Positions 16,212 to 25,973 of a stretch of DNA of 64,000 nt are shown piece by piece (within the stretch, counting starts at the first letter, position 1; every line of letters begins with the position of its first letter). Source of the DNA: Treponema sp. (lineage in GTDB: Bacteria > Spirochaetota > Spirochaetia > Treponematales > Treponemataceae); the NCBI GenBank assembly GCA_017619795.1, contig JAFZRP010000035.1, positions 1-64,000 of the forward strand. Reading direction: 5' to 3'. The notes beneath the pieces are model-generated. The model was not told the origin of the DNA. It did no database searches and saw nothing but the letters and a program-made list of their open reading frames with translations. Position numbers and translations under genes: made by a program.

Positions 16212-17769
16212 CGAGAACGGCTTTTTCGTTTACAAGAGATAACACATAATCAGAATTACCCCATTCAAACTTTGATAAAGAATTCGCTACAGTGCCTGAG
16301 CCAGTTCCTTCAATCAGAACATAATTTGTTGTGTACGAAGAAACTAGGCTTGATATTGGTGCTATTTTTATCGTATTTGTAGAATTAATTAACTTACTTA
16401 AATGTATTGTTTTATTTGCAGCATATAAGGATATGTCATTATCATTAGTATTGCTAAAACTTATATTTCCACCTAATGTAAGTTGCCCACCGTAGTAATC
16501 CAAATAACCGGTTATTGCAACAGAATCCATAATAAGTTTTCCATTTGATAGTTGAATGTCGCCTTCTAAATTAATAGTATCAAATGTTATAGTATTATCC
16601 TGATCACCAATGAGTCTAAACACTGAGGCTTTTAGTTTAGCAGGTTGATTAGAATCCAGACTTTTAATTATAAGATTCAGATTGTGTTCTGGTGAAATTT
16701 GGATATCATTTGTGTTTTCGATTTCACCGTCGCAGATGATGGTAAAAGATTTTGACGGATGACCTGAAGCATTTGCATAGAAGTTTGCATTATTTAAATT
16801 GATTACACGTTTTAATGCAGCATCTAGGGTTGCATAAGGAGCTTGACGTGTACCATCGTTTGTGTCTAACCCCTCGTCCTTGCTGACATAGAATGTGCTA
16901 TTTTCTAAGTAATCTATTACTTCCTGTGTAAGAATAAAATCTGCTTTACCATCAGTTGAATCAGTTTTTTTCTTCAAATATATTGCTTTGCCAGATTTAT
17001 ACCAGGTATCGGTAACCATGTTATTTCGGATATTAATAGTTTCGAATATGATTGTAGCAATTGAATCATCATCATAATAGAACGTAAGAATAGAAGAGTA
17101 ATTATGGGAAAGAATATTATTTGAGCCTGAATCAAGCTTTATTACATTTCTAGAACCATCTGGTTGAACAGTAAACTTTTTATTAGGATCTATCTGATCT
17201 ATTCCTGATAATTTTACTCCAGATATTTTAACATAACTTATGTTTGTATCTGTAGTTTCTATTTCAAGATTAATTCTTCCTTTTCCGACTTCATCTTTAA
17301 TAAAATCAACATAAACTGACTCATGATATTCTCCATTAGCTTCCACTGTAAATGATTCACTTGTACCAGATAAAATTGTCTGACTGTTTGAGTTTTGTCC
17401 TGTAACTGTAACAGTCCAAGTTCCCGCAGGAAGCTTAAGCATATATTTTTTGTTTGCAGGAAATGATGTATCACTTTGCCAGTCATTTTTATTGTTGTAA
17501 TTAGTAGGAAGTGAACCGGTTCCATTTGCTGTAATGTTGTATCTTATTGAATCTGGTAAAATAGGAGTTGCTGTTCTTGCAGAAGTAATTGATGTGTAGT
17601 TTTCAAGAGACGTGGTATTTAATTGTATATAAACTGTTGCATAATTAGATTCATCTATTATTTTTTCAGTCTGGTCAGTATATGCTTTACAGGCAGAAAA
17701 TGACAGGAAGCAGACTAGAAGTGTGGAAAGTAAAATATTTTCAGAAATTCTTTTAATATTTATTTTCAT
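16201..17769 (-). CDS. Modular surface lipoprotein, short paralogue
   Basis: The 522-residue protein has lipobox FSAC (Cys27) and a GGAG ribosome-binding site. It carries the family N-terminal module (ARTATPILPD, TWTVTVTGQ, VYVDFIKDEVGKGRINLEIE, TDTWYKSGKAIYL). The β-helix entry follows: STFYVSKDEGLDTNDGTRQAPYATLDAALKRV, then FTIICDGEIEN. The helix is short, and the C-terminal YYLAYD module is absent; it ends with a few strands (YVLSLVNEKAVLAIP). It is last in the large operon running from 31195. Its stop lies inside the 3' end of the convergent ComFB gene. Confidence 0.68.
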   Translation of the reverse strand: MKINIKRISENILLSTLLVCFLSFSACKAYTDQTEKIIDESNYATVYIQLNTTSLENYTSITSARTATPILPDSIRYNITANGTGSLPTNYNNKNDWQSDTSFPANKKYMLKLPAGTWTVTVTGQNSNSQTILSGTSESFTVEANGEYHESVYVDFIKDEVGKGRINLEIETTDTNISYVKISGVKLSGIDQIDPNKKFTVQPDGSRNVIKLDSGSNNILSHNYSSILTFYYDDDSIATIIFETINIRNNMVTDTWYKSGKAIYLKKKTDSTDGKADFILTQEVIDYLENSTFYVSKDEGLDTNDGTRQAPYATLDAALKRVINLNNANFYANASGHPSKSFTIICDGEIENTNDIQISPEHNLNLIIKSLDSNQPAKLKASVFRLIGDQDNTITFDTINLEGDIQLSNGKLIMDSVAITGYLDYYGGQLTLGGNISFSNTNDNDISLYAANKTIHLSKLINSTNTIKIAPISSLVSSYTTNYVLIEGTGSGTVANSLSKFEWGNSDYVLSLVNEKAVLAIP

Positions 17770-17778
17770 TTTCAGCTC

Positions 17779-20046
17779 CTATATTGTTTTTACTTTTACA
17801 GTAAGCATTTCACTGTATTCAATATTGTTATATATAAACCTAACTTCAAGTCCATAAGTTTCCTCGTATGAACGTTCAAATAATATTTCTTTTTCGGTTT
17901 CTAATGTTTCTGTTGAGGAAGAAACTATTGATTTTCCAAGATACTGTTTCACACTGTTTATTTTGAGCAGTTTACCGTCAGGTCCTTTGACTGTAACTTT
18001 TATATTCTGTGCTGAATTTGAGCGTACGAGTAGATAGATATCACTATCACTATCACCTGAAGACATATTTCCATCAATATTTATTGTACAACCACCAAAC
18101 GTTGGTTCAATTATTTGTATAGAAGAAAGTTTTACAATACCTTTTTTTGACGTGCTGTCGTAAGCAAGATAATATCCATTATTATGAAGTTCAAAGCGGT
18201 TTACCTGAGCTTGAGTAATATCATCATCTGTAGCAGATTGAATTACATTAAGATTTGGAGAAGGGGTGGCAACTACGATGGAAGCAAGCTTACTGGTTTC
18301 ATCATCAATATCTTTTATTTTGAGAACTACACCATCGCGTAGTGTCAAAGTATTTGTAGCGGCGGTAGCAAACCTTGTTGTTCCCGCGAAAGTGATTGTT
18401 GATTGTGCATCTACATTCTTTGCGAATACAACATTTTCAAAAACACCGTTGGAGGTGTTTTTAAGAGTAACTGCATCATTTATGGCAATATTCTTAAAGG
18501 TTGCTGATGATGAATTATTAAGGATTACAGTACCTGTTATGCTGTTATTTCCTGCTGCAGTACCAATATCAGAGAAGCTTGAACTACCCCAGCATGCAAG
18601 CTTCATTTCCATATTGCAGGAGTTTGCCGTAAAGTTTCCGTAGTTTGTTACTATGTTCTTAAAAGTACAATTAGTAGCATCTATAGTACATTTTTCGTTT
18701 CCATTGGAACTGGCATAACAGTATACAGTATTTGTGATTGTACAGTTGCTTAATGTTATGCTGGATTCATTTTTTACCGTTGAATCTGCAGCTGCTGTTT
18801 CCGGGTTATGGCCTGCATATAAGCTTCGAGAGAAAGTTGAATTAGTAACATTTACTGTACTGTCGTCATCGCAGATAAAATTACCACTTAAAGTAAAATT
18901 GTTGATTGTGAGGTTTACATTTTTTCCTACAGTGAATGTACCGGAAATTGCCAGAGATGTATTATCTATTGGATAAATTGAAAGATTAAGAGGATGGTCT
19001 GCAATCAATTCACCGGCAGCTGCTTTGCCATCTATAAAGATAATGTAATTACGCTGGATACCAAGTGAATAATCATTATTATTGCTTGCATTTATTCTCT
19101 TAAAGGCATTTGTAATGTTATTCAATGGAGCTGAATAGTCGCTTCCAGTGTTACCTGCTTTTCCAACTGTAGTATTTCCATTTACATAGAAAATTGTATT
19201 TAATGCTTCGGAAATAAGAGCAGGGGTAACAACAAAAGAAGAATGACCGTCTTCATCACTGTCGGTTAAGAAAGGATTTCTTGCAGATTTAAACCAGTAT
19301 TTTGTAGTCATATTCTGCGTTACTGTAATTACTTCCGGTAAAGATATAAGAGCTATATCAGATGTGTCATCTTCTGTACAGAAGGTAAGAATAGGATTAT
19401 AAGTGCCGTAAGGTATTGAATTTCCAGGAGCAATTTTTATAATTCTTTTTCCATTTTGAACTTCTACAGGATAACCGGTTGAATTGTTCAGAGACGAATT
19501 ACCGCTGTTAGAGATTTTAAGCTTTGTGATTGAAGGAACAGCTGTAACATCTATTGCCAGATCAATGTTGCCATTTGTAGAGTTAATAAAATCAATTTTT
19601 ATATCGTCGTCATAGCTTCCGTTTGATTTGACAGTTATTGTTTTTGTACCTTGAAGAATCTTATTATCGTTATAAACACCGGTAATAGTTATTGTCCATA
19701 CTCCAGGTTCAAGCTTTATTTTATAATCAAATGAATCTGCGCTGCTGCTTGCGAGTGGAGTAAAGAAATCAGAATCTGATTTTGTAGAAGGTTCTCTGTT
19801 GTTTTGATCCTTAGCTGTAACTGTAAAGGAAAGTGTACTGAGAATATCACTATCAATATCTGGAGAGGCCTGTAAACCATTGATGCCCATTTTTATATGA
19901 AGGGTTATATAAGCAAAAGCTTCATTCGCCGGTTCTGGCGTAGTTGTAATCTGATGTTTACAGCCTGCTGTAAGAAGAATAAGCAAAAGTATTATAGAGG
20001 AGAGGAGCTTTGCTTTTTTGTTCATTTTGTTTTTAAGAAAAATCAT
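17779..20046 (-). CDS. Modular surface lipoprotein with beta-helix and C-terminal module
   Basis: The 755-residue protein has lipobox TAGC (Cys29). ATG 20046 is kept because GGAGG lies 13 bases in front; the in-frame ATG at 20025 has no ribosome-binding site. The family N-terminal module is present (VWTITITGVYND, IDFINSTNGNIDLAID, TTKYWFKSARNPFL), then TIFYVNGNTTVGKAG...PLNNITNAFKRI and YIIFIDG. The beta-helix of about 250 residues has short-spaced Asn/Thr ladders (LTINNFTLSGNF, VNVTNSTFS, ITLSNCTITN). The C-terminal module starts NNGYYLAYDSTSKKGIVKLSSIQI and ends EMLTVKVKTI. It is nine bases upstream of the last gene of the operon. Confidence 0.68.
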   Translation of the reverse strand: MIFLKNKMNKKAKLLSSIILLLILLTAGCKHQITTTPEPANEAFAYITLHIKMGINGLQASPDIDSDILSTLSFTVTAKDQNNREPSTKSDSDFFTPLASSSADSFDYKIKLEPGVWTITITGVYNDNKILQGTKTITVKSNGSYDDDIKIDFINSTNGNIDLAIDVTAVPSITKLKISNSGNSSLNNSTGYPVEVQNGKRIIKIAPGNSIPYGTYNPILTFCTEDDTSDIALISLPEVITVTQNMTTKYWFKSARNPFLTDSDEDGHSSFVVTPALISEALNTIFYVNGNTTVGKAGNTGSDYSAPLNNITNAFKRINASNNNDYSLGIQRNYIIFIDGKAAAGELIADHPLNLSIYPIDNTSLAISGTFTVGKNVNLTINNFTLSGNFICDDDSTVNVTNSTFSRSLYAGHNPETAAADSTVKNESSITLSNCTITNTVYCYASSNGNEKCTIDATNCTFKNIVTNYGNFTANSCNMEMKLACWGSSSFSDIGTAAGNNSITGTVILNNSSSATFKNIAINDAVTLKNTSNGVFENVVFAKNVDAQSTITFAGTTRFATAATNTLTLRDGVVLKIKDIDDETSKLASIVVATPSPNLNVIQSATDDDITQAQVNRFELHNNGYYLAYDSTSKKGIVKLSSIQIIEPTFGGCTINIDGNMSSGDSDSDIYLLVRSNSAQNIKVTVKGPDGKLLKINSVKQYLGKSIVSSSTETLETEKEILFERSYEETYGLEVRFIYNNIEYSEMLTVKVKTI

Positions 20047-20071
20047 AATAATCTATTCACCTCCCTTTCTA

Positions 20072-23000
20072 TTAGTTCACAATATTTACAAAGAATATAT
20101 CTGAATAAGTCAGATTTGTTTCTGAATCTACAAATGTAATTTGCAGCATATAAGTAAGCTTATCTGTATGCTGCAATTCCTGTTCAATTCTGCTGTTAGA
20201 AATTGTAATTCCGTTACTGCTTGTATTGCTTGATACAGAATCTCCAATCTTAACAGATTCTCTGTAAAGTTGATAATTAATCTCAGTTGCAATTTCATTA
20301 CCAGCTCTGTCTTTTATTACAGCCTTTATAGGTGCAGTTGCAAGGTCAGCTGCTATTATTTCAATATAACCACTGCTGTTAAGCTTAACATTATCATTAG
20401 TTGCAATATCAATTGTATAGCCGCCTGTTTCTGGCAGATGGATGCCGATTCGGCTTTCTTTAATAACACCCTTACGTATTGAGCCGCCTTCCGGAACTAC
20501 ATAATCAAGATAGTAACCAGCCGATGCAAGCTTGAATCTTTCGTCAATTGTTGTGTCACTTACAGTAAAGGTATTATCGAAGCTTGTTTCGTTATTATTT
20601 GCATCGAGCATAACAAGAACAACTTCGTCTTTTGTAGGGTAGAGGGCACTTAATGCTGCGATTGTGGTTGCAGAATCTTCTTTTGACGGCAAGCCTTTTA
20701 CGTAAAGGATTGCAGTGTCTTCCAGATAAACATTTCCAGTGTATGTTGAATAGCTCTTCAAAACAGAAGTACCGGAAAGGATAACTTTAGAAGCAGTATC
20801 AATACCGTCTGCAACTATACCTGAGTCACTGTTTGCCGCATTACCAATATCTCCGAAGAGAGTCGAATTGTGTAAGGTTAAGTTATCGTTTAATACGAAC
20901 AGCTGGCCGTATATTGCAGAAGCAGAAATATTTACAGAGCTTGAATTGAAGGTAAGGCCTTCTGTCGTAGTGAGCGTTGAACTAGAAGCAGAAATTGTAT
21001 CTGTTTTTGTTGTAGAGCTCTGTACTGTTGCATCGCCTGTCTTGATTGTTTTTGTGTTTATAGCCGCATTGCTTAAAGTTGTTGTACAGTCCTTTATTGT
21101 AAGGTTTGCTTGTGTAGAATTGATTGCAGAAGCTGTATCAAGGCTGAGGTTTGTGTTTGTAAAGGTGATTGAGTTAGTAGAAGTAATTGAGCTTTCATTT
21201 TTCATCTCTACAGTTGTATTAAGAACTTCTGTTGAAATACCGGAAACCTTAGAACTCTTTCCTGTAAAGGTAACCTTTCCTGCTTTTTCGGTACCTGTAG
21301 TTTTACCTTTTATTGAGAGTGAACCGGTAACAGAAGTATTGTTCAGAACAAGCTGACTTTCATTTATAGTTGATTTATCTGTTGAAGTTATCTGACAGTT
21401 TTCTAAGGTTGTATTCTGAAGATTGCTTGTATTAAAGTTTGTGCCTGAAAGTACAGAGCTCTTAAGCTTAAGATAATTACAGCCTTCCAGAGAGAAGTCC
21501 TTAGAGCTGCTGTTTGTATGTATTGTTACTCCGCTTATAAGCAATTCATTGTCTGCTGTTCCGCTTGAGTTTGCAATTTTGAATGTGTCTGCCTGTACTG
21601 TAATTCTGTCGCTGCTTGAGCTAGAGTTACAGCTCATGTTCAGGAAGGAATTGTTTGCAACAAAGTCTGTTGTATAAATAGGACAGTCCTTGTTATTTAA
21701 GATTTTTACGTTACTGTTATTGAAGGTAATTTTTTTTGCAGTTCGCGTACCGGAAGAATTTTCATCACCTATTTTTGTATTTGTTATAACAGATTCATCG
21801 CTGACGTTTGTGATTTCAAAATCACTTTTTCCAGAAAGCGTACAACTGTTCAGAGTGAGCTTTGATTCTGCCTTCAAACCGTCCATTGTAACGGAACTAA
21901 TTGTTACAGGTATATTTGTACCTATTGAAATGTCGCCATTAATTTTACCGCTTGAACCTTTCTGTTCTTTTGAAATTAAAAGGTTAAAGGATGAACCAGA
22001 TGGTGCAGTAATTTCAGCTTCGCCAGGAGTTTGAGCTCCAGAAGGAATTGCAGCGGAATTGACGGTTCCGTTGATATAGATTGTGAAGCTTCTTTGCTGT
22101 TTGCCTGCTTCTTTAAATTCTGTGTTCAATGCCATTGTTCTGTCAAAGGCAGCCTGAAGTGTTGCATAAGGAGCGATTGCTGAACCAGAGTTTGAATCTG
22201 ATGGTGTCTTTGCTGCTTTATCTGCAATAGGATTTGTAACACCTGTTCCCTGTACCCAGCATTCGGTATTTTTGCCTTTTATAATAAGCTCTGGTGTAAG
22301 CACAAAATTGGCAGTATAAACTTCATCAGCAGAGTCTGATGAAGATTTTTTTACTAAATATTCGTTTCCACCGGAATAAATCCAGTTATTTACAACAAGA
22401 TTATCGGTTATGTTAATGATTTCTTCGGTAGTGTAGAGAAGGACTGTATTGTAATAAAAGTCCATTTTTGCTTTGTATTTACCGGAAGCCAGGCCTGTTT
22501 TATTTATTTTGATTTTGCCTGTTGATGAATCTTTTGTATATACATCATCGAGACCTATATTTGTTCCGGAGATTTTAAGCTTATTTATGGTAACTTTAGA
22601 AGCATCTATTTCAAGATTAACACTTCCGGTTTCTTCTGTTGTAAAATAAACATAAACAGTTTCGTAATAACGCTTACCGTTACACTTAACCGGAGTTGTT
22701 GTGCTTCCATGAAGTATTACATTTGTGCGTGAACTTTCAGAGCTTCCATCTACATGCTCGTAGCCTTTTACATCAAAAATCCATCCGCCGGTATCAAGAT
22801 TAAGCTTATAGGTAAGGTCCAAGTCAGCTAAAGGCTCTGTTTCTGTAACAGTTTTGATGTCGTCACCAGTAAGTTGTGTGCCGTTCTTATCTTCTACTTT
22901 GTAGGCAGTTACTGTATAGTCAATTTTTCCAGGTTTTATGATTGAAGCAGTTCTTTCTGGTAAGTTTTCTGTATCAAAATCACCCTTTATAGAAATAAAT

Positions 23001-23110
23001 GCGCAGTTTTCATTATTGGAGTCCTTTTCGTTTGGCTGCATTTTACAGCCTGCAAGGCAGAGAACCATTATTGAAAGTGTGATAAATATTTTAACAGCAG
23101 CTTTTCTCAT
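20072..23110 (-). CDS. Largest modular surface lipoprotein, long beta-helix
   Basis: The 1012-residue protein has lipobox LAGC (Cys22) and a strong AAGGAGGT ribosome-binding site; its ATG shares one base with the upstream stop. The N-terminal module (LPERTASIIKPG, GGWIFDVKGYEH, VYVYFTTEETGSVNLEID, VNNWIYSGGNEYL) leads to TECWVQGTG...APYATLQAAFDRT and FTIYINGTV. A beta-helix of roughly 450 residues follows, very rich in Ser/Thr/Asn (LTLNSCTLSGKSD, LTIKDCTTTLSN). The C-terminal module starts ASAGYYLDYVVPEGGSIRKGVIKESRIGIHLPE. The composition suits an extended fibre-like domain at the cell surface. No catalytic residues were recognised. Confidence 0.68.
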   Translation of the reverse strand: MRKAAVKIFITLSIMVLCLAGCKMQPNEKDSNNENCAFISIKGDFDTENLPERTASIIKPGKIDYTVTAYKVEDKNGTQLTGDDIKTVTETEPLADLDLTYKLNLDTGGWIFDVKGYEHVDGSSESSRTNVILHGSTTTPVKCNGKRYYETVYVYFTTEETGSVNLEIDASKVTINKLKISGTNIGLDDVYTKDSSTGKIKINKTGLASGKYKAKMDFYYNTVLLYTTEEIINITDNLVVNNWIYSGGNEYLVKKSSSDSADEVYTANFVLTPELIIKGKNTECWVQGTGVTNPIADKAAKTPSDSNSGSAIAPYATLQAAFDRTMALNTEFKEAGKQQRSFTIYINGTVNSAAIPSGAQTPGEAEITAPSGSSFNLLISKEQKGSSGKINGDISIGTNIPVTISSVTMDGLKAESKLTLNSCTLSGKSDFEITNVSDESVITNTKIGDENSSGTRTAKKITFNNSNVKILNNKDCPIYTTDFVANNSFLNMSCNSSSSSDRITVQADTFKIANSSGTADNELLISGVTIHTNSSSKDFSLEGCNYLKLKSSVLSGTNFNTSNLQNTTLENCQITSTDKSTINESQLVLNNTSVTGSLSIKGKTTGTEKAGKVTFTGKSSKVSGISTEVLNTTVEMKNESSITSTNSITFTNTNLSLDTASAINSTQANLTIKDCTTTLSNAAINTKTIKTGDATVQSSTTKTDTISASSSTLTTTEGLTFNSSSVNISASAIYGQLFVLNDNLTLHNSTLFGDIGNAANSDSGIVADGIDTASKVILSGTSVLKSYSTYTGNVYLEDTAILYVKGLPSKEDSATTIAALSALYPTKDEVVLVMLDANNNETSFDNTFTVSDTTIDERFKLASAGYYLDYVVPEGGSIRKGVIKESRIGIHLPETGGYTIDIATNDNVKLNSSGYIEIIAADLATAPIKAVIKDRAGNEIATEINYQLYRESVKIGDSVSSNTSSNGITISNSRIEQELQHTDKLTYMLQITFVDSETNLTYSDIFFVNIVN

Positions 23111-25956
23111 CAGTTAACCTCCTTTAAGTATACAAGGAAGTGCTCACAATAAGAAAGTTTATCGTAAGTAAAGTAAACATAAATTGTATAATAACCGTTT
23201 GGATAAGCAGTAGGGATTGTAAGCTCTGGTGCAGCCAGCTGGTTATTTTCCTTGCTCTGTTCAATCATGTCGCCTTCAAGATAAAGCTCCATCTTAAGAT
23301 CTGTAAGCTTGTTTCCGTTAGAGCTGTTGAGGGCTGTAAGGTCTGAACCATTGCGGAATACTGCATATGTAAGCTTAGAACCCTTCTTTATTTCATAGAT
23401 ATTATTTCCATAATCACCATTCTTTGGTGAAAGGTCTGTGTATTTATTGCTTTCGTTAATCTTAAGCTTAACTGTGTAACCGCCTACGGTTGGCTCAATA
23501 AGGTAAACAGCAGAAATCTTAACAAGACCTCGTCCCTTTGTATCATCGTAGCCGATGTAGTAGCCGCCTGAATCTTCAGAAGAAGCATTTGATTTAGGTA
23601 CTTCCAGCCTGAACAGCTTGTAAGACTTATCAGGATCTTCATTTGTCAAATCTTCGTAAACTGCTCTGTAAGTCTGCTTAATTGGAGAACCGTCTTCAGT
23701 TTCCAGAATAATTGTATTTAGGGTAGGAGTTTCATCTGTGGTCTTAAGTATTATAAGCTTCTGAGGATTGTAAGCCTTAGAAGGAGTTGTCTTATTACTG
23801 TTGCCAAGCTGAACTTTTCCACCTTCTTCTATATAAATTGCCGTTGTATTCTCTTTTGTTACAGTTCCATCGGCACCAGTTTCTTCATTATTTATGATTG
23901 TATCTCCGCCGAGTATTAAAGTACCTGTAGCAGAAATGTTGATTTTTTCTCCTGTGAACTTAACATTATTCAAATAGAGCTTAGCATTTTCTCCAATATC
24001 GATATTACCGCCTTCAAGAATCATATCTTCTATTACAACAGTTGCTTTGTCCGGAACGGTGAGAAGTGCATCATCTGTTTGTGAAGAAATCTTTGTATTT
24101 TTGGTTATTGGAGCGAGTTTTACATAAAGTGGTGTAGTTGCTGATTTTGATTCCAGTTTAATATTTTCTGTCAAATCGGTTGTAATAGTAATTGTGTTCT
24201 TAGAATCTGTCTGCTTAGAAAGAGTCTTTGCTGCATTTGTAATTGTTGCGAATGGAGAGTTTTCGCTACCATTATTCTTATCATCATCACCATTTGCCGA
24301 AACATAAAGGCGTGTTCTGAGAACTGTTAATCTATATTCTTTTGTTTCTGTGTCCGTGAAGCCAGGTTTTCGTGCATATACACGAACAAAAATATCACCG
24401 GCAGGTAATTTCAAAGGAAGATAATGACTGGAAGAGGTAAGATTATCTGCACTGCTTGATTTTGCACAATCAAAAGTGCTGTTGAAAAGTCCAAAGCCTG
24501 TATCATCTGTTCCCTGGTATACTTCGTAAACAATTGAACAATCACTTGTGTTTTCGTATTTCAAAGTCCAGCTGTTGATGATGGCTTTTATGTCTTCACC
24601 TTCGGCATTAATATACGCACCAGATTCCGGTGTTTGAATATTATCATAATTATCTGTCTTAGGAGTTTCGCCGTCTTTAATTTTGAAGATAAAGTTCTTT
24701 GTTACAGTTTTGTCGCCTTCTTTTACATAATAATTGTTTTGAACCATATTATTACTGTCTTCAAACCAATAAGTATTTAAGGAAGGAGTGAAATTAATTG
24801 TTGCATAAGAGCTGTTGTTGTCCTGCTCCAATTGCATTCCGTTAGTAAGGGCTGCTTTGTTCTTGTTTGTAACATTTATATCTGCAAGCTTCTTTGTATT
24901 AAGAGATGTAGATACCTTACTTGTCAAACCAAACTCATCGGCAAGTGTAAAGGAGTATGAACTTGAAGGATTATCAAAAATCAGATAGAAGGCTTGTCCT
25001 GTTGTTACAAACTCTATGTTGCAAGGAATAAAATCTTCATTTGTAAAAGGATTATCTTCAGAAACAGTACTTGCTGGCATTGGGTAGTTAACTGAAGTTC
25101 CACTAAACGTTATGTTTCCATTGTTATCACAAGCGATGTTATAAGTAGTAGTAATGTTGCCTGCCTGTAATGTAAGTATTTTTAAGTCTCTATGGGTACT
25201 TTTTACCAATCCAGCTGCAGGCATATTAAAGAGAAGGGCATATTTGTCTTTATTCTGGTAAACAACAGGAGCAGGGATTTCTGGCGGTGGAGAATTGCAG
25301 ACAATCTTTAAGTCGCTGAATGTTGATGGCTTTGAATATGAATCATTCGTTAGGTAAATTGTTGGAGAGATATTGTGACCCATCTCATATTTAGTGAGGA
25401 AATCCTTGGAGTAGGTAAGTGTAAGATAATACTGTTTAGCATATCCATCTTTATAAAGAGAATCTTCCTGCCTGAGTAATACGTATTCTGTTGTGTTTGA
25501 AGGAACTGTATTTTCAATACGTACAGTAGGATTACTAGTAGGATTACTGTTGCTGGCATCAATATTTTTCAATGTTGTTAAAGATTCTAAAGCTACTGCC
25601 ATTGATTTTTCTACAGGATTGTTAAGATCTATACTTTGTGCGAAAGCAAAATTATATCTCTGAGGATTCTTAAGCTGGAATGTAATTACAAAATCCTTGT
25701 CTGACGGAATACAATAATATTCTTGTCCGTTATCGTATGGGTTTGAGCGCTTGTAGTTTTCTAAGGAAGAGCCAAAGCTTGTTGTATAATCATTTATAGA
25801 TGCTTGTTCAGTGGCGTCTTTGAAGTAATCTTTTACATTTATTGTAAAAATCTTGCACGAAGAAAGAGCAGAGAGCATCATAAATATAGAGGAAATCAAT
25901 ATTGCTTTTGAAGCGAATCGAGAAGTTTTACTTAATAAACATGTTCTTTTAATCAT
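23110..25956 (-). CDS. Large surface lipoprotein with divergent N-terminal domains and DUF1565-like beta-helix
   Basis: The 948-residue protein has lipobox LSSC (Cys34) and AAAGGAGGA as ribosome-binding site. Unlike its paralogues, its first about 540 residues are a series of beta-sandwich-like segments. The shared part begins at LYVSANGDDDKNNGSENSPFATITNAAKTL, a typical DUF1565/beta-helix entry, followed by a helix of about 150 residues. The C-terminal module has GGYYIGYDDTKGRGLVKISAVYLIEPTVGGYTVKL and ends EHFLVYLKEVN. It is the first lipoprotein after the outer-membrane barrel gene (17-base gap) and is coupled to the 1012-residue lipoprotein by a one-base overlap. Confidence 0.65.
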   Translation of the reverse strand: MIKRTCLLSKTSRFASKAILISSIFMMLSALSSCKIFTINVKDYFKDATEQASINDYTTSFGSSLENYKRSNPYDNGQEYYCIPSDKDFVITFQLKNPQRYNFAFAQSIDLNNPVEKSMAVALESLTTLKNIDASNSNPTSNPTVRIENTVPSNTTEYVLLRQEDSLYKDGYAKQYYLTLTYSKDFLTKYEMGHNISPTIYLTNDSYSKPSTFSDLKIVCNSPPPEIPAPVVYQNKDKYALLFNMPAAGLVKSTHRDLKILTLQAGNITTTYNIACDNNGNITFSGTSVNYPMPASTVSEDNPFTNEDFIPCNIEFVTTGQAFYLIFDNPSSSYSFTLADEFGLTSKVSTSLNTKKLADINVTNKNKAALTNGMQLEQDNNSSYATINFTPSLNTYWFEDSNNMVQNNYYVKEGDKTVTKNFIFKIKDGETPKTDNYDNIQTPESGAYINAEGEDIKAIINSWTLKYENTSDCSIVYEVYQGTDDTGFGLFNSTFDCAKSSSADNLTSSSHYLPLKLPAGDIFVRVYARKPGFTDTETKEYRLTVLRTRLYVSANGDDDKNNGSENSPFATITNAAKTLSKQTDSKNTITITTDLTENIKLESKSATTPLYVKLAPITKNTKISSQTDDALLTVPDKATVVIEDMILEGGNIDIGENAKLYLNNVKFTGEKINISATGTLILGGDTIINNEETGADGTVTKENTTAIYIEEGGKVQLGNSNKTTPSKAYNPQKLIILKTTDETPTLNTIILETEDGSPIKQTYRAVYEDLTNEDPDKSYKLFRLEVPKSNASSEDSGGYYIGYDDTKGRGLVKISAVYLIEPTVGGYTVKLKINESNKYTDLSPKNGDYGNNIYEIKKGSKLTYAVFRNGSDLTALNSSNGNKLTDLKMELYLEGDMIEQSKENNQLAAPELTIPTAYPNGYYTIYVYFTYDKLSYCEHFLVYLKEVN

Positions 25957-25973
25957 TTCATTTCCTCCTTTAA

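Noticed and set aside
20868..21356. Long plus-strand open frames antisense to the lipoprotein genes (also 18266-18643 and 21690-22034)
   Set aside because: They are antisense shadows of Ser/Thr/Val-rich coding sequence, without ribosome-binding sites or plausible protein composition.
9702..25956. CRISPR or other short regular repeat array in the repetitive-looking lipoprotein region
   Set aside because: The repetition is at protein level (beta-helix ladders) and not as identical spaced DNA units.
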